Assembly: GCA_014803435.1 (NCBI GenBank)
Contig: JACYFD010000005.1
Coordinates: 62,001 to 126,000 of the forward strand
Direction of reading: 5' to 3'
From: Cellulosimicrobium terreum
GTDB taxonomy: Bacteria > Actinomycetota > Actinomycetes > Actinomycetales > Cellulomonadaceae
Length of the DNA stretch: 64,000 nt
A model generated the notes under the pieces. The model made no database searches, was not told where the DNA came from, and saw nothing but the letters and a program-made list of their open reading frames with translations. This document shows positions 10,052 to 21,115 of the stretch, piece by piece. Every line of letters starts with the position of its first letter. Positions within the stretch are counted from its first letter, which is position 1. Both the position numbers and the translations under genes were made by a program.

Positions 10052-10521
10052 CGGCACCCGTCGACCCGGGTGGAGCGGCCCACGTCGGAGCGACCGCTCC
10101 GACTCCGGCACGTCGCGGGGGTCCGCGCGCGGTCGCCGTCCCGCTCGTCGTCGGGGCGGTCGTCGCGACGGCCGTGGCCTACGTCGGGCTCGTGGACCCG
10201 AACCGGCCGGGGCACTACGTGACGTGCCCGCTCCTCGCCCTGACCGGGCTCGCGTGCCCGGGGTGCGGGGGGCTGCGAGCCACGCACGACCTCGTCCACC
10301 TCGACCTCGCCGCGGCGTGGGCGATGAACCCGTTGTGGGTGCTGGCCGCGCCGCTGCTCGTCGCGCTGTGGGCGGTCTGGCTCGTACGGGCGTGGTCGGG
10401 ACGCTCCGGCCCGCGCGTGCCGCCCGCGGCAGCGTGGGCCGGTCTCGTCGTGCTCGTCGTGTTCGGCGTCCTGCGCAACGTGCCGGCGCTCGAGGGTTGG
10501 CTGGGCCCCCTTCCCGGCTGA
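10048..10521 (+). CDS. DUF2752 membrane protein
   Basis: A 157-residue protein with three likely membrane helices. It carries the diagnostic cysteine-rich block [26 protein letters not shown], with CPLxxLTGLxCPGCG in the first 80 residues. The family is widespread in actinobacteria and uncharacterised; the paired cysteines could bind metal or form disulfides. The GTG start overlaps the preceding stop. It is the last gene of the trpE-led overlapping chain and is followed by a 172-base gap before trpC. Confidence 0.8.
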   Translation: MTAPVDPGGAAHVGATAPTPARRGGPRAVAVPLVVGAVVATAVAYVGLVDPNRPGHYVTCPLLALTGLACPGCGGLRATHDLVHLDLAAAWAMNPLWVLAAPLLVALWAVWLVRAWSGRSGPRVPPAAAWAGLVVLVVFGVLRNVPALEGWLGPLPG

Positions 10522-10586
10522 CGGTCCCGCCCGTGCCGGTGCGTCTCGTGGGATGGGCCGTGGTCATCGTCACTCGGGCACGGCCC

Positions 10587-10592
10587 TACGAT
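10587..10592 (+). promoter_or_regulatory. Possible -10 element TACGAT upstream of trpC
   Basis: TACGAT lies about 100 bases before the trpC start in the only sizeable gap of the trp cluster. No good -35 is seen. The gap shows no Trp-rich leader peptide and no attenuator hairpin. A separate transcript for trpCBA is plausible but unproven. Confidence 0.3.
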
Positions 10593-10693
10593 GGCAGATA
10601 CCTCCGTGTCAACGGGTGGTCCCGTCCTGTGGGCGGGCGCCCGGTCGACCGACGCCGGGGGACGAGGGGACGAGCACGGGGAGTGATGGGGCG

Positions 10694-11506
10694 ATGACGG
10701 TTCTGGACGACATCGTCGCCGGGGTGCGCGAGGATCTCGCGACACGCCAGGCGGCGACCTCGCTGGACGAGCTGAAGGAGCGCGCGTCGCGCGTACCGGG
10801 CGCGCTCGAGTGCGTGAGCCGCCTGAAGGCGGAGGACGCCGTCGCGGTCATCGCCGAGGTCAAGCGGTCGAGCCCGAGCAAGGGTGCGCTCGCGTCGATC
10901 TCCGACCCGGCCGAGCTGGCGGGCGAGTACGAGAAGGGCGGCGCGTCCGCGATCTCCGTGCTCACCGAGCAGCGCCGCTTCAACGGCAGCCTCGCCGACC
11001 TGGACGCCGTGCGCGCGCGCGTCGACGTCCCCGTGCTGCGCAAGGACTTCGTCGTCACGCCCTACCAGGTGTGGGAGGCGCGCGCCCACGGCGCCGACAT
11101 CGTGCTGCTCATCGTCGCCGCGCTCGAGCAGACGGTCCTCACCTCGTTGATCGAGCGCGTCCACTCGCTCGGCATGACGGCGCTCGTCGAGGTGCACACC
11201 CTGGACGAGGTCGGGCGCGCCCTGGACGCCGGCGCACGCGTGGTCGGCGTCAACTCGCGCGACCTCAAGACGCTGGACGTCGACCGCACCACGTTCGCGC
11301 GCCTTGCGCCGGCGATCCCCGACGACGTCGTCCGGGTCGCCGAGTCGGGTGTGCGCGGGCCGCACGACGTCATGGACTACGCACGGTCCGGCGCGCACGC
11401 CGTGCTCGTCGGGGAGGCGCTCGTGACCGACGACGCCCCGCGCGCGTCGGTCGCCGACCTCGTCGCCGCCGGCGCCCACCCCTCGCTGTGGTCCGTGCGG
11501 CCCTGA
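10694..11506 (+). CDS. trpC: Indole-3-glycerol phosphate synthase TrpC
   Basis: A 270-residue TIM-barrel enzyme that closes the indole ring from carboxyphenylaminodeoxyribulose phosphate. Catalytic and substrate motifs are present: [11 protein letters not shown] (first catalytic lysine), [19 protein letters not shown] (second lysine), [11 protein letters not shown] and VAESGV. ATG 10694 follows a G-rich ribosome site (GGGGAG at 10679-10684). Length is typical, and there is no fused TrpF domain. The isomerase step must come from elsewhere, in actinobacteria usually the bifunctional PriA. Confidence 0.97.
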   Translation: MTVLDDIVAGVREDLATRQAATSLDELKERASRVPGALECVSRLKAEDAVAVIAEVKRSSPSKGALASISDPAELAGEYEKGGASAISVLTEQRRFNGSLADLDAVRARVDVPVLRKDFVVTPYQVWEARAHGADIVLLIVAALEQTVLTSLIERVHSLGMTALVEVHTLDEVGRALDAGARVVGVNSRDLKTLDVDRTTFARLAPAIPDDVVRVAESGVRGPHDVMDYARSGAHAVLVGEALVTDDAPRASVADLVAAGAHPSLWSVRP

Positions 11507-11514
11507 GGCAGCCC

Positions 11515-11530
11515 GCACCCCGACGGGTGC
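11515..11530. terminator. Small hairpin between trpC and trpB
   Basis: GCACCC-CGAC-GGGTGC forms a 6-bp stem nine bases after the trpC stop, without a T-run. It may be a weak terminator or an mRNA-processing stem inside the operon. Confidence 0.35.
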
Positions 11531-11593
11531 ACCGCTCCCGCAGAGGTCGCGCCCCGGTCCCAGCCCACCCCATCACGCAGGAGGTCCGGCCCC

Positions 11594-12907
11594 GTGCCTG
11601 ACTCGACACCCAGGACACCGCACGACTCCGTACGCGCAGACCTCACGCGCACGCTCGCGAACGCCGAGGGGCCCTACTTCGGTGAGTTCGGCGGCCGGTT
11701 CGTCCCCGAGGCGCTCATCGCCGCGCTCGACGAGCTCGAGACCGACTACCGCAAGGCTCTCGACGACCCCGAGTTCACGGGCGAGCTGGCGCGCCTGCAC
11801 CGCGAGTACACGGGACGGCCGAGCCCGCTGACGGAGGTGCCGCGGTTCGCGTCGCACGTCGGTGGTGCACCGGGCGCCGTCCGCATGTTCCTCAAGCGCG
11901 AGGACCTCAACCACACGGGCTCGCACAAGATCAACAACGTCCTCGGCCAGGCGCTGCTCGTCAAGCGCATGGGCAAGACGCGCGTCATCGCCGAGACGGG
12001 GGCGGGTCAGCACGGGGTCGCGACGGCCACCGCGGCGGCGCTGCTCGACCTCGAGTGCGTCGTCTACATGGGCGAGGAGGACACGCGGCGCCAGGCGCTC
12101 AACGTCGCGCGCATGCGCCTCCTCGGTGCCGAGGTCGTCCCGGTGACGATCGGTCAGCGCACGCTCAAGGACGCGATCAACGAGGCGCTGCGCGACTGGG
12201 TCGCGAACGTCGAGACCACGCACTACCTCCTGGGCACGGTCACCGGACCGCACCCGTTCCCGCAGATGGTGCGCGAGTTCCACCGCATCATCGGCGACGA
12301 GGCCCGCACCCAGGTCCTCGACCGGATCGGTCGGCTCCCGGACGCCGTGGCCGCGTGCGTGGGCGGAGGCTCCAACGCGCTCGGCATCTTCAACGCGTTC
12401 CTGGACGACGACGTGGCTCTGTTCGGCTTCGAGGCCGGCGGTGAGGGCGTGGAGACAGGTCGCCACGCGGCCCGCTTCAGCGGTGGCGCGCCCGGGGTGC
12501 TCCACGGCGCGAGGTCGTACCTGCTCCAGGACGAGGACGGGCAGACGCTGCCGAGCCACTCGATCTCCGCCGGGCTCGACTACCCGAGCGTCGGCCCGGC
12601 CCACTCGTGGCTGCACGACCTCGGCCGCGCGACGTACCAGCCGGTGACGGACGCGGAGGCGATGGACGCGTTCCGCCTCCTGTGCCGGACCGAGGGGATC
12701 ATCCCTGCGATCGAGTCCGCGCACGCGCTCGCGGGCGCGCTGCGCATCGGGCGCGAGGCCGCGGCCACGGGTGCGCAGGACCACGTGATCCTCGTGAACC
12801 TCTCCGGTCGCGGGGACAAGGACGTGGCGACTGCCGCCCGGTGGTTCGACCTGGTGGACGACGACGCGATCGCCGAGACGGCGACGGGCACGGAGGGACA
12901 GCTGTGA
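11594..12907 (+). CDS. trpB: Tryptophan synthase beta chain TrpB
   Basis: A 437-residue PLP enzyme that joins indole and serine to make tryptophan in complex with TrpA. The PLP lysine is Lys112 in [30 protein letters not shown] (phosphate-binding loop) and GLDYPSVGP are also clear. The GTG start has CAGGAGG at 11579-11585 as ribosome site. The first 35 residues are variable and the conserved [11 protein letters not shown] follows. The stop overlaps trpA. This is the TrpB1 type that works with TrpA. Confidence 0.97.
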   Translation: MPDSTPRTPHDSVRADLTRTLANAEGPYFGEFGGRFVPEALIAALDELETDYRKALDDPEFTGELARLHREYTGRPSPLTEVPRFASHVGGAPGAVRMFLKREDLNHTGSHKINNVLGQALLVKRMGKTRVIAETGAGQHGVATATAAALLDLECVVYMGEEDTRRQALNVARMRLLGAEVVPVTIGQRTLKDAINEALRDWVANVETTHYLLGTVTGPHPFPQMVREFHRIIGDEARTQVLDRIGRLPDAVAACVGGGSNALGIFNAFLDDDVALFGFEAGGEGVETGRHAARFSGGAPGVLHGARSYLLQDEDGQTLPSHSISAGLDYPSVGPAHSWLHDLGRATYQPVTDAEAMDAFRLLCRTEGIIPAIESAHALAGALRIGREAAATGAQDHVILVNLSGRGDKDVATAARWFDLVDDDAIAETATGTEGQL

Positions 12908-13794
12908 GCGTGCAGGACGAGCACCGGGAGGTGCGGTCGCGGACGGCGGAGCGCCTCGCCGCGCTGCGTGCCGAGGGGCGGCCCGCGCTCGTGGGCTACC
13001 TGCCGGTCGGGTTCCCGACGGTGGACCGCTCGGTCGAGGCGGTGCTGACGCTCGTGGACGCGGGCGTCGACATCCTCGAGCTGGGCATCCCGTACACCGA
13101 CCCGGTCATGGACGGCCCGGTCGTCCAGGCCGCGGCACAGACGGCGCTCGACGCGGGCAGCCGCGTCGCGGACGTCTTCCGCGTCGTCGAGGCCGTCACC
13201 TCGCGCACGGGCGGAACGGTCCCGGTCCTCGTCATGACGTACTGGAACCCGGTGCTGCGCTACGGCGTGGACGCCTTCGCCCGCGACCTCGCGGCAGCGG
13301 GCGGAGCGGGGCTCATCACGCCGGACCTCATCCCCGACGAGGGTCGCGACTGGGTCGAGGCCGCGGACCGGCACGGCCTGGACCGGGTCTTCCTCGTCGC
13401 ACCGAGCTCGACCCCCGAGCGGCTTCGTCTCACGGTGAAGGCGTCGCGGGGCTTCGTGTACGCCGCGTCGACGATGGGCGTCACGGGGGTGCGGACCGAG
13501 GTCGGGCCGCGGGCCGAACAGCTCGTCGCGGACACGCGCGCCGCGGGCGCCGACCTCGTGTGCGTCGGGCTGGGCGTCTCGACGGGACGGCAGGCCGCAC
13601 AGGTGGGCCGGTTCGCCGACGGTGTCATCGTCGGCTCGGCGTTCGTGCGGCCGCTGCTCGGCGACGCGCCCTGGGAGCACCGGCTCGCCGAGCTGCGTGC
13701 GGTGGCGACGTCGCTCGCCGACGGTGTCCGGGCGGCCCGGACGGACGTGACGGACCCTGGTCCCCGGAACGGTCTCGGAGAGGTGGTCGCATGA
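12904..13794 (+). CDS. trpA: Tryptophan synthase alpha chain TrpA
   Basis: A 296-residue TIM-barrel subunit that cleaves indole-glycerol phosphate to indole, which is channelled to TrpB. The catalytic Glu and Asp are in [17 protein letters not shown]. Phosphate loops include [10 protein letters not shown] and VGLGVSTG. It is coupled to trpB by a GTGA overlap and to lgt by an ATGA overlap. The last 30 residues extend slightly past the usual end. Confidence 0.97.
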   Translation: MSVQDEHREVRSRTAERLAALRAEGRPALVGYLPVGFPTVDRSVEAVLTLVDAGVDILELGIPYTDPVMDGPVVQAAAQTALDAGSRVADVFRVVEAVTSRTGGTVPVLVMTYWNPVLRYGVDAFARDLAAAGGAGLITPDLIPDEGRDWVEAADRHGLDRVFLVAPSSTPERLRLTVKASRGFVYAASTMGVTGVRTEVGPRAEQLVADTRAAGADLVCVGLGVSTGRQAAQVGRFADGVIVGSAFVRPLLGDAPWEHRLAELRAVATSLADGVRAARTDVTDPGPRNGLGEVVA

Positions 13795-14834
13795 GCGCCG
13801 CGATCGTGGTCGCGCAGGTCGTCGAGGCAGCGGGCGCACTGCCCGCCTCGATCCCCAGCCCGCCACAGCACACGTGGTACGTCGGTCCGTTCCCGATCCG
13901 CGCCTACGCGCTGGCGATCCTCGCGGGCATCGGTGTCGCGCTGTGGCTGACGCGCAGGCGCTGGGTCGAGCGCGGGGGCGATGCCGACGACGTGCTCGAG
14001 ATCGCGTTCTGGGCCGTGCCGTTCGGCATCGTCGGAGGCCGCATCTATCACGTGTTCTCGACGCCCGACCCGTACTGGGGGCCGAACGGCGACCCGGTGC
14101 GTGCCCTGTACGTCTGGGAGGGCGGCCTCGGCATCTGGGGTGCGGTCGCGCTCGGTGCGGTCGGCGCCTACATCGGGTGCCGCAGGCAGAAGGTGCGGTT
14201 CGCCGCCTTCGCCGACGCGCTCGCTCCCGGACTGCTCCTCGCGCAGGCGGTGGGCCGGCTCGGCAACTGGTTCAACCAGGAGCTCTTCGGTGCACCGACG
14301 ACGCTGCCGTGGGGCCTGCGGGTCGACGACTCGGTGGCTGCCATGACCGGGGCCGGGTATCCGCCCGGCACGCTCTTCCACCCGACGTTCCTGTACGAGA
14401 TGGTCTGGAACATCGGCGCTGCCCTGCTCCTGATCTATCTGGACCGTCGGTTCAGGCTCGGTCATGGTCGGGTATTCTGGCTCTACGTCTTCGTCTACAC
14501 GCTCGGTCGTGTGTGGATCGAGATGCTTCGAATCGACGAGGCGGAGACCTTCGCGGTCTTCGGTGTGGACGTTCGCCTGAACGTCTTCACCTCGGTCGTG
14601 GTCGGTCTCGGCGCGTTGATAGCGTTTATCGTTGTCGGGCGTCGGAACCCCGGTCGTGAGGAGTCGGTCTCGCTCGAGGAGCGACCGACGACCACGCCCG
14701 AGGAGAGCGACGACGACACGGGCGCGTCCTCCGAGCCGTCGAACGACGGCCCGGGCGACGAGCAGACCGAGGAGCACGACGACTCCGAGGAGTCCGACCA
14801 GGCAGATGCCGCGCGACCAGACCCCGGTCGCTGA
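13791..14834 (+). CDS. lgt: Prolipoprotein diacylglyceryl transferase Lgt
   Basis: A 347-residue polytopic membrane enzyme that moves diacylglycerol from phosphatidylglycerol to the lipobox cysteine of prolipoproteins. Seven membrane segments are evident up to about residue 285. The Lgt signature GRLGNWFNQELFG with its essential Arg, the HG-type loop GRIYHVFS and GGLGIWGA are present. A strongly acidic, disordered tail of about 60 residues (EESDDDTG, DEQTEEHDDSEES) follows, as often seen in actinobacterial Lgt. The start overlaps the trpA stop. Base composition falls in the last membrane helix, reflecting Ile/Phe codons rather than foreign origin. Confidence 0.96.
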   Translation: MSAAIVVAQVVEAAGALPASIPSPPQHTWYVGPFPIRAYALAILAGIGVALWLTRRRWVERGGDADDVLEIAFWAVPFGIVGGRIYHVFSTPDPYWGPNGDPVRALYVWEGGLGIWGAVALGAVGAYIGCRRQKVRFAAFADALAPGLLLAQAVGRLGNWFNQELFGAPTTLPWGLRVDDSVAAMTGAGYPPGTLFHPTFLYEMVWNIGAALLLIYLDRRFRLGHGRVFWLYVFVYTLGRVWIEMLRIDEAETFAVFGVDVRLNVFTSVVVGLGALIAFIVVGRRNPGREESVSLEERPTTTPEESDDDTGASSEPSNDGPGDEQTEEHDDSEESDQADAARPDPGR

Positions 14835-14971
14835 GCATCCGCCGTTCATAGGCGAATCCGCCGGGCCACCGCCCGGTGGGTTCTGTCATGTCCGTAGGGC
14901 CGATGACGTCCCGACCCCCAGCTGGAAAGCGCTCGGCCCTCGCCGGTCGAGCATCTGTGAGGACGGTGTTG

Positions 14972-17900
14972 ATGACCACGCCGCAGTACCGGACGCCTGC
15001 CATGGCCACCCCGCCGGTGGCCCAGGGCCTGTATGACCCCGCCGCCGAGCACGACGCGTGCGGTGTCGCCTTCGTGGCGACGCTCCGTGGCACGCCCGGA
15101 CGCGACATCGTCGACGCCGGCCTGACCGCCCTGCTCAACCTCGACCACCGCGGAGCCGTGGGCGCCGAGGAGAACAGCGGGGACGGTGCGGGCATCCTCA
15201 CGCAGATCCCCGACGCGTTCGTCCGTGACGTCGTGGACGCCGAGCTTCCCCCTGCCGGTCACTACGCGATCGGCATGGCGTTCCTCCCGCAGGACGACGA
15301 CGAGGCTGCCGCGGTGGTCAGCGCCGTCGCCGCGATCGCCGCCGAGGAGAAGCTCGAGGTCCTCGCCTGGCGCGACGTGCCCGTCACCGCCGACCTCGTC
15401 GGCCCGTCGGCGCGCGCGTCGATGCCGAGGTTCCGCCAGGTCGTCGTCGCCGACCCTGCGCGCGAGCTGTCCGGCGTCGTGCTCGACCGCCTGACGTACC
15501 GGCTGCGCAAGCGTGCCGAGAACGAGCTGGGCCTGTTCTTCGCGTCGCTGTCCGCGCGGACCCTCACGTACAAGGGCATGCTCACGACGGCGCAGCTCGA
15601 GCCGTTCTTCCCGGACTTGTCCGACCCGCGGTACGCGAGCGAGATCGCGCTCGTGCACTCGCGGTTCTCGACGAACACGTTCCCGTCGTGGCCGCTCGCC
15701 CAGCCGTTCCGCATGATCGCGCACAACGGTGAGATCAACACGGTGCGTGGCAACCGGAACTGGATGGCTGCGCGCGAGGGCACGCTGGCGAGCGAGGCGC
15801 TCGGCGACCTCGGCCCCCTGCTGCCGGTGTGCTCGGACGGGTCGAGCGACTCGGCGAGCTTCGACGAGGTGCTCGAGCTGCTGCACCTGTCGGGTCGGTC
15901 GCTGCCCCACGCCGTCCTCATGATGGTGCCGGAGGCGTGGGAGAACCACGCCGACATGGACCCCGAGCTGCGGGCGTTCTACGAGTACCACGCGACGCTG
16001 ATGGAGCCCTGGGACGGCCCGGCGTGCCTCAACTTCACCGACGGCACGCTCATCGGCGCCGTGCTCGACCGTAACGGGCTCCGCCCCGGCCGCTACTGGG
16101 TCACGGAGGACGGCCTGGTCGTGCTCGCGAGCGAGGCGGGCGTGCTCGACCTCGACCCGGCCACGATCGTCCGCAAGGGCCGCCTCGAGCCGGGACGCAT
16201 GTTCCTGGTCGACACCGGCCAGGGCCGGATCGTCGAGGACGAGGAGATCAAGTCCCAGCTCGCGGCGAAGCGCCCGTACGGCACGTGGGTCGAGGAGAAC
16301 TCCGTCTACCTCGACCAGCTGCCCGAGCGGGAGCACGTCGCGCACAGCCCTGCCTCCGTGCAGCGCCGCCAGCGCGCCTTCGGCTACACGGAGGAAGAGC
16401 TCAAGATCCTGCTGACGCCCATGAGCAACACCGGCGGCGAGCCGCTGGGCGCCATGGGCTCGGACACGCCGATCGCGGTGCTCTCCCAGCGTCCGCGCAT
16501 CCTGTTCGACTACTTCACGCAGATGTTCGCGCAGGTGACCAACCCGCCGCTGGACGCGATCCGCGAGGAGCTGGTGACGTCCATCGGCGGGGCGATCGGA
16601 CCGGAGCCGAACCTGCTCGTCGACACGCCGGAGCACGCGCGCAAGCTCGTGCTGCCGTTCCCGGTGCTCGACAACGACCAGCTGGCCAAGATCATCCGGG
16701 TCGACAAGGACCCGACCCTGGCGGGCATCTTCCGCTCCGTCACGGTGCGCGGCCTGTACCGCGTCGCCGGCGGGGGAGAGGCGCTGCTCGAGCGGCTGCA
16801 GGAGATCTTCGCGGAGGTCGACGCGCACGTCGAGGCCGGTGCGAGCTTCATCGTGCTCTCCGACCGCGACTCCGACTCCGACCTTGCCCCCATCCCGTCG
16901 CTCCTGCTCTCGAGCGCGGTGCACCACCACCTGCTGCGCCGCCACACGCGCACCCAGGTCTCGCTCGTCGTCGAGGCGGGCGACGTGCGCGAGGTGCACC
17001 ACGTCGCGCTGCTCATCGGCTACGGCGCGGCCGCGGTCAACCCGTACCTCGCCATGGAGACCGTCGAGGACCTCGCTCGTCGGGGGTACCTCGCCGTCGA
17101 CCCCGAGAAGTCGGTCGCGAACCTGATCAAGGCGCTCGGCAAGGGCGTGCTCAAGGTCATGAGCAAGATGGGCATCTCGACCATCTCGTCGTACCGCGGT
17201 GCGCAGGTGTTCGAGGCCGTCGGGCTCTCGCACGACCTCGTGCGCGACTACTTCGCCGGCACGACCTCCCGCCTGGGCGGGATCGGGCTCGACGTCATCG
17301 CGGCCGAGGTCGCGGCCCGGCACGCCGAGGCCTACCCGGCGTCGGGCAACCACCAGGCGCACGTGCGCCTGACGACCGGTGGCGAGTACCAGTGGCGCCG
17401 TGACGGCGAGGAGCACCTGTTCGACCCGGAGACGGTCTTCCGGCTCCAGCACTCGACGCGGACCCGCCGGTTCGACATCTTCCGTGACTACACCGAGCGC
17501 GTGAACGACCAGTCGTCGCGCCTCATGACGCTGCGCGGTCTGCTCGCCCTGCGCGAGGACGACCGCCCGGCGGTGCCGCTCGACGAGGTCGAGCCGGTGA
17601 GCGAGATCGTGAAGCGGTTCAACACGGGCGCCATGTCCTACGGCTCCATCTCGGCGGAGGCGCACGAGACCCTGGCGATCGCCATGAACCGTCTCGGCGG
17701 TCGCTCCAACACGGGCGAGGGCGGCGAGGACGCGGACCGTCTGTACGACCCGGAGCGTCGTTCCAAGGTCAAGCAGATCGCCTCGGGCCGGTTCGGCGTG
17801 ACGAGCGAGTACCTGACCAACGCGGACGACATCCAGATCAAGCTTGCCCAGGGCGCCAAGCCCGGCGAGGGCGGTCAGCTGCCCGGCCACAAGGTCTACC

Positions 17901-19543
17901 CGTGGGTCGCCAAGACGCGGCACTCCACACCGGGCGTCGGTCTCATCTCGCCACCGCCGCACCACGACATCTACTCGATCGAGGACCTCGCGCAGCTCAT
18001 CCACGACGCGAAGAACGCGAACCCGGCGGCGCGGATCCACGTCAAGCTCGTCTCCGAGTTCGGCGTCGGCACCGTCGCGACCGGCGTGTCCAAGGCGCAC
18101 GCGGACGTCGTGCTCATCTCCGGGCACGACGGCGGCACGGGCGCGAGCCCGCTCACGTCGCTCAAGCACGCCGGGACGCCCTGGGAGCTCGGCCTCGCCG
18201 AGACCCAGCAGACGCTCGTGCTCAACAACCTGCGCGACCGCATCGTCGTGCAGGTCGACGGGCAGATGAAGACCGGGCGCGACGTCGTCGTGGCGGCGCT
18301 GCTCGGTGCCGAGGAGTTCGGCTTCGCGACGGCGCCGATGGTGGTCTCGGGCTGCGTCATGATGCGCGTGTGCCACCTGGACACCTGTCCTGTCGGTGTC
18401 GCCACCCAGAACCCCGAGCTGCGCTCACGCTTCACGGGCAAGCCGGAGTTCGTCGTGAACTTCTTCGAGTTCATCGCCGAGGAGGTCCGCGAGTTCCTCG
18501 CGCGCCTCGGGTTCCGCAGCATCGAGGAGGCGGTCGGTCACGTCGAGCTCCTCGACACGCGCAAGGCGGTGGACCACTGGAAGGCCCAGGGCCTCGACCT
18601 CGGTCCGGTCCTCGAGCGTCCGGTGCCCGTCGAGGGCTCGTCGCTGCGCAACACCACGACCCAGGACCACGGCCTGCACAAGGCGCTCGACAACCAGCTG
18701 ATCTCGCTGGCGCAGGACGCGCTCGAGCGTCGGGAGCCGGTGCGGATCTCGTTGCCCGTGCGGAACGTCAACCGCACCGTGGGGACGATGCTCGGGCACG
18801 AGGTCACCAAGCGCTACCGCGGCGAGGGGCTGCCCGACGACACGATCGACGTGACCCTCACCGGGTCCGCCGGCCAGTCGTTCGGCGCGTTCCTGCCCCG
18901 GGGTGTCACGCTGCGCCTCTTCGGCGACGCGAACGACTACGTGGGCAAGGGGCTCTCGGGCGGTCGGATCGTCGTGCGGCCGGACCGCAACGCCGTCCTC
19001 ACGGGCTCGAGCAACGTGGTCGCGGGCAACGTCATCGGGTACGGGGCGACGGCCGGGGAGATCTTCCTGTGCGGCCGCGTCGGCGAGCGCTTCGGCGTGC
19101 GCAACTCGGGCGCGACGCTCGTCGTCGAGGGCCTCGGCGACCACGGGTGCGAGTACATGACGGGCGGCACCGTCGTCGTGCTCGGCCCCACCGGGCGCAA
19201 CTTCGGTGCAGGCATGTCCGGCGGGACGGCCTACGTGCTCGACCTTCGCCAGGACGCTCTCAACACGACCGCCCTGGCGACCGGCGAGCTCGGCCTCAGC
19301 CCGCTCGAGGACGACGAGATCACCCTCGTCTCCGAGCTCGTGCGGCGCCACCACGACGAGACCGGGTCGCCCCTGGCGGCCGAACTCCTCGCGGACTTCC
19401 CCGCGGCGGCGCAGCGCTTCACGCGCGTGCTGCCGACCGACTTCGCACGCATGCGCTCCGCGCTCGCGAAGGCCGAGTCCGCCGGGCTCGACCCCGCGGC
19501 GCCGGGCGTGTGGGACCAGATCTTGGAGGTGGCCCGTGGCTGA
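14972..19543 (+). CDS. gltB: Glutamate synthase large subunit GltB
   Basis: A 1523-residue subunit of NADPH-dependent glutamate synthase, which transfers the glutamine amide to 2-oxoglutarate. Four parts are seen: an N-terminal class II glutaminase, a central domain, an FMN-binding synthase barrel and a C-terminal beta-helix (GXGXG repeats near GGRIVVRPD and [12 protein letters not shown]). The nucleophile would be Cys30 in EHDACGVAF, so a 29-residue propeptide is removed. The [3Fe-4S] cysteines lie in [19 protein letters not shown] 14972 is chosen because GTGAGGA sits 9 bases upstream; GTGs further upstream would add a poorly conserved leader. It overlaps gltD by 8 bases. Confidence 0.96.
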   Translation: MTTPQYRTPAMATPPVAQGLYDPAAEHDACGVAFVATLRGTPGRDIVDAGLTALLNLDHRGAVGAEENSGDGAGILTQIPDAFVRDVVDAELPPAGHYAIGMAFLPQDDDEAAAVVSAVAAIAAEEKLEVLAWRDVPVTADLVGPSARASMPRFRQVVVADPARELSGVVLDRLTYRLRKRAENELGLFFASLSARTLTYKGMLTTAQLEPFFPDLSDPRYASEIALVHSRFSTNTFPSWPLAQPFRMIAHNGEINTVRGNRNWMAAREGTLASEALGDLGPLLPVCSDGSSDSASFDEVLELLHLSGRSLPHAVLMMVPEAWENHADMDPELRAFYEYHATLMEPWDGPACLNFTDGTLIGAVLDRNGLRPGRYWVTEDGLVVLASEAGVLDLDPATIVRKGRLEPGRMFLVDTGQGRIVEDEEIKSQLAAKRPYGTWVEENSVYLDQLPEREHVAHSPASVQRRQRAFGYTEEELKILLTPMSNTGGEPLGAMGSDTPIAVLSQRPRILFDYFTQMFAQVTNPPLDAIREELVTSIGGAIGPEPNLLVDTPEHARKLVLPFPVLDNDQLAKIIRVDKDPTLAGIFRSVTVRGLYRVAGGGEALLERLQEIFAEVDAHVEAGASFIVLSDRDSDSDLAPIPSLLLSSAVHHHLLRRHTRTQVSLVVEAGDVREVHHVALLIGYGAAAVNPYLAMETVEDLARRGYLAVDPEKSVANLIKALGKGVLKVMSKMGISTISSYRGAQVFEAVGLSHDLVRDYFAGTTSRLGGIGLDVIAAEVAARHAEAYPASGNHQAHVRLTTGGEYQWRRDGEEHLFDPETVFRLQHSTRTRRFDIFRDYTERVNDQSSRLMTLRGLLALREDDRPAVPLDEVEPVSEIVKRFNTGAMSYGSISAEAHETLAIAMNRLGGRSNTGEGGEDADRLYDPERRSKVKQIASGRFGVTSEYLTNADDIQIKLAQGAKPGEGGQLPGHKVYPWVAKTRHSTPGVGLISPPPHHDIYSIEDLAQLIHDAKNANPAARIHVKLVSEFGVGTVATGVSKAHADVVLISGHDGGTGASPLTSLKHAGTPWELGLAETQQTLVLNNLRDRIVVQVDGQMKTGRDVVVAALLGAEEFGFATAPMVVSGCVMMRVCHLDTCPVGVATQNPELRSRFTGKPEFVVNFFEFIAEEVREFLARLGFRSIEEAVGHVELLDTRKAVDHWKAQGLDLGPVLERPVPVEGSSLRNTTTQDHGLHKALDNQLISLAQDALERREPVRISLPVRNVNRTVGTMLGHEVTKRYRGEGLPDDTIDVTLTGSAGQSFGAFLPRGVTLRLFGDANDYVGKGLSGGRIVVRPDRNAVLTGSSNVVAGNVIGYGATAGEIFLCGRVGERFGVRNSGATLVVEGLGDHGCEYMTGGTVVVLGPTGRNFGAGMSGGTAYVLDLRQDALNTTALATGELGLSPLEDDEITLVSELVRRHHDETGSPLAAELLADFPAAAQRFTRVLPTDFARMRSALAKAESAGLDPAAPGVWDQILEVARG

Positions 19544-21002
19544 CCCCCGTGGCTTTCTGAAGGTGCGGGAGCGCGAGCTCCCGGAGAACCGGCCCGTCGC
19601 CGTGCGCCTGCGGGACTGGAAGGACGTGCACGCCCACCTCGAGGAGGGCCAGGTATTCCTGAAGGAGCAGGCCGGGCGCTGCATGGACTGCGGCATCCCG
19701 TTCTGCCACCAGGGCTGCCCGCTCGGCAACCTCATCCCCGAGTGGAACGACCTGGTCTACCGCGAGCAGTGGGCCGACGCGATCGACCGGCTGCACGAGA
19801 CGAACAACTTCCCGGAGTTCACCGGCCGGGTGTGCCCGGCGCCGTGCGAGTCGAGCTGCGTGCTCGGCATCAACCAGCCTGCGGTGACGATCAAGAACGT
19901 CGAGGTCTCGATCATCGACGAGGCGTTCGCCCGCGGGTACGTCACGCCGCAGGTCCCGCAGCGCCTGACCGGCTCGACGGTCGCGGTCGTCGGGTCCGGT
20001 CCGGCCGGGCTGGCCGCCGCGCAGCAGCTGACGCGCGCCGGCCACACGGTCGCCGTCTACGAGCGTGACGACGCGATCGGCGGCCTCCTGCGCTACGGGA
20101 TCCCGGACTTCAAGCTCGAGAAGGTCCACATCGACCGTCGCATCGCCCAGATGCAGGCCGAGGGGACGCGCTTTCGCCCGAGCGTCGAGATCGGCATCGA
20201 CATCACGTGGGACGAGCTGCGCGCGCGCTACGACGCGGTCGTGGTGGCCACGGGCGCCACGGTGCCGCGCGACCTGGCGATCCCGGGACGCGAGCTCTCC
20301 GGCACCCACTTCGCCATGGACTTCCTGCACCAGGCGAACGCCGTGGCCGCGGGCCGTGAGGTCGCGGACCAGATCACCGCGACCGACAAGCACGTCATCA
20401 TCATCGGTGGCGGCGACACCGGTTCCGACTGCCTCGGGACCTCGCTGCGTCAGGGTGCGGCGAGCGTGACGACCCTCGCGATCGGCAAGCAGCCGCCGCA
20501 GGAGCGTGCGGCGAGCCAGCCGTGGCCCACGGACCCGATCCTGTTCGAGGTGTCCTCGTCGCACGAGGAGGGTGGCGAGCGCGCCTACCTGGCGTCGACC
20601 GTCGAGCTCGTCGGCGACGACCAGGGCACGGTGCGCGCGCTGCGCGTCGCCGAGACCGAGTACCTGCCCGACGGGCGCCGCGTGCCCAAGGAGGGCACCG
20701 AGCGCGAGATCCCCGCGGACCTCGTGCTCGTCGCGATGGGCTTCACGGGCCCGGAGACGGACTCGATCACGCAGCAGGTGGGCGCCGCGCTCACCCCGCG
20801 CGGTCTGGTCCACAGGGACGACGACTACGCGTCCGGCCTGCCGGGGGTGTTCGTGGCGGGCGACGCCGGCCGCGGTCAGTCCCTCATCGTGTGGGCGATC
20901 GCGGAGGGACGCGCCGCCGCCGCTTCGGTCGACGCCTTCCTGCAGGGCGGGACCGAGCTGCCTGCGCCGGTACGCGCGAGCACCGTGTCCCTGCGCGCAT
21001 AG
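19536..21002 (+). CDS. gltD: Glutamate synthase small subunit GltD
   Basis: A 488-residue FAD- and NADPH-binding subunit that passes electrons from NADPH to GltB. The N-terminus holds two 4Fe-4S-type cysteine clusters ([17 protein letters not shown] and [12 protein letters not shown]). It is followed by the FAD-binding [14 protein letters not shown], the NADPH-binding [12 protein letters not shown] and the second FAD motif [13 protein letters not shown]. The GTG start lies inside the end of gltB, with GGAGG at 19525-19529 as ribosome site, so the two are made in fixed ratio. Confidence 0.96.
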   Translation: MADPRGFLKVRERELPENRPVAVRLRDWKDVHAHLEEGQVFLKEQAGRCMDCGIPFCHQGCPLGNLIPEWNDLVYREQWADAIDRLHETNNFPEFTGRVCPAPCESSCVLGINQPAVTIKNVEVSIIDEAFARGYVTPQVPQRLTGSTVAVVGSGPAGLAAAQQLTRAGHTVAVYERDDAIGGLLRYGIPDFKLEKVHIDRRIAQMQAEGTRFRPSVEIGIDITWDELRARYDAVVVATGATVPRDLAIPGRELSGTHFAMDFLHQANAVAAGREVADQITATDKHVIIIGGGDTGSDCLGTSLRQGAASVTTLAIGKQPPQERAASQPWPTDPILFEVSSSHEEGGERAYLASTVELVGDDQGTVRALRVAETEYLPDGRRVPKEGTEREIPADLVLVAMGFTGPETDSITQQVGAALTPRGLVHRDDDYASGLPGVFVAGDAGRGQSLIVWAIAEGRAAAASVDAFLQGGTELPAPVRASTVSLRA

Positions 21003-21008
21003 ACGTGC

Positions 21009-21024
21009 ACCCGACGCCGGGTGT
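21009..21024 (+). terminator. Hairpin between gltD and pyk
   Basis: CACCCG-ACGC-CGGGTG folds directly after the gltD stop and is followed by a second GC-rich palindrome (CCGGCGCCGG). There is no T-run. It may end or weaken the gltBD transcript before pyk. Confidence 0.4.
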
Positions 21025-21115
21025 CCGGCGCCGGGACGATGAGCGGGGCATCCTAGGGAGGGGCACCCCGCGACGTCCGGCTCTCGGCCGGGCAGAGAAC
21101 CAAGAGGCTGGAGAT

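Noticed and set aside
14846-18376. A 1176-codon open frame on the minus strand opposite gltB
   Set aside because: Its translation is low-complexity Arg/Val/Asp/His with no domain, while the plus strand encodes a textbook GltB. It is a GC-rich antisense shadow.
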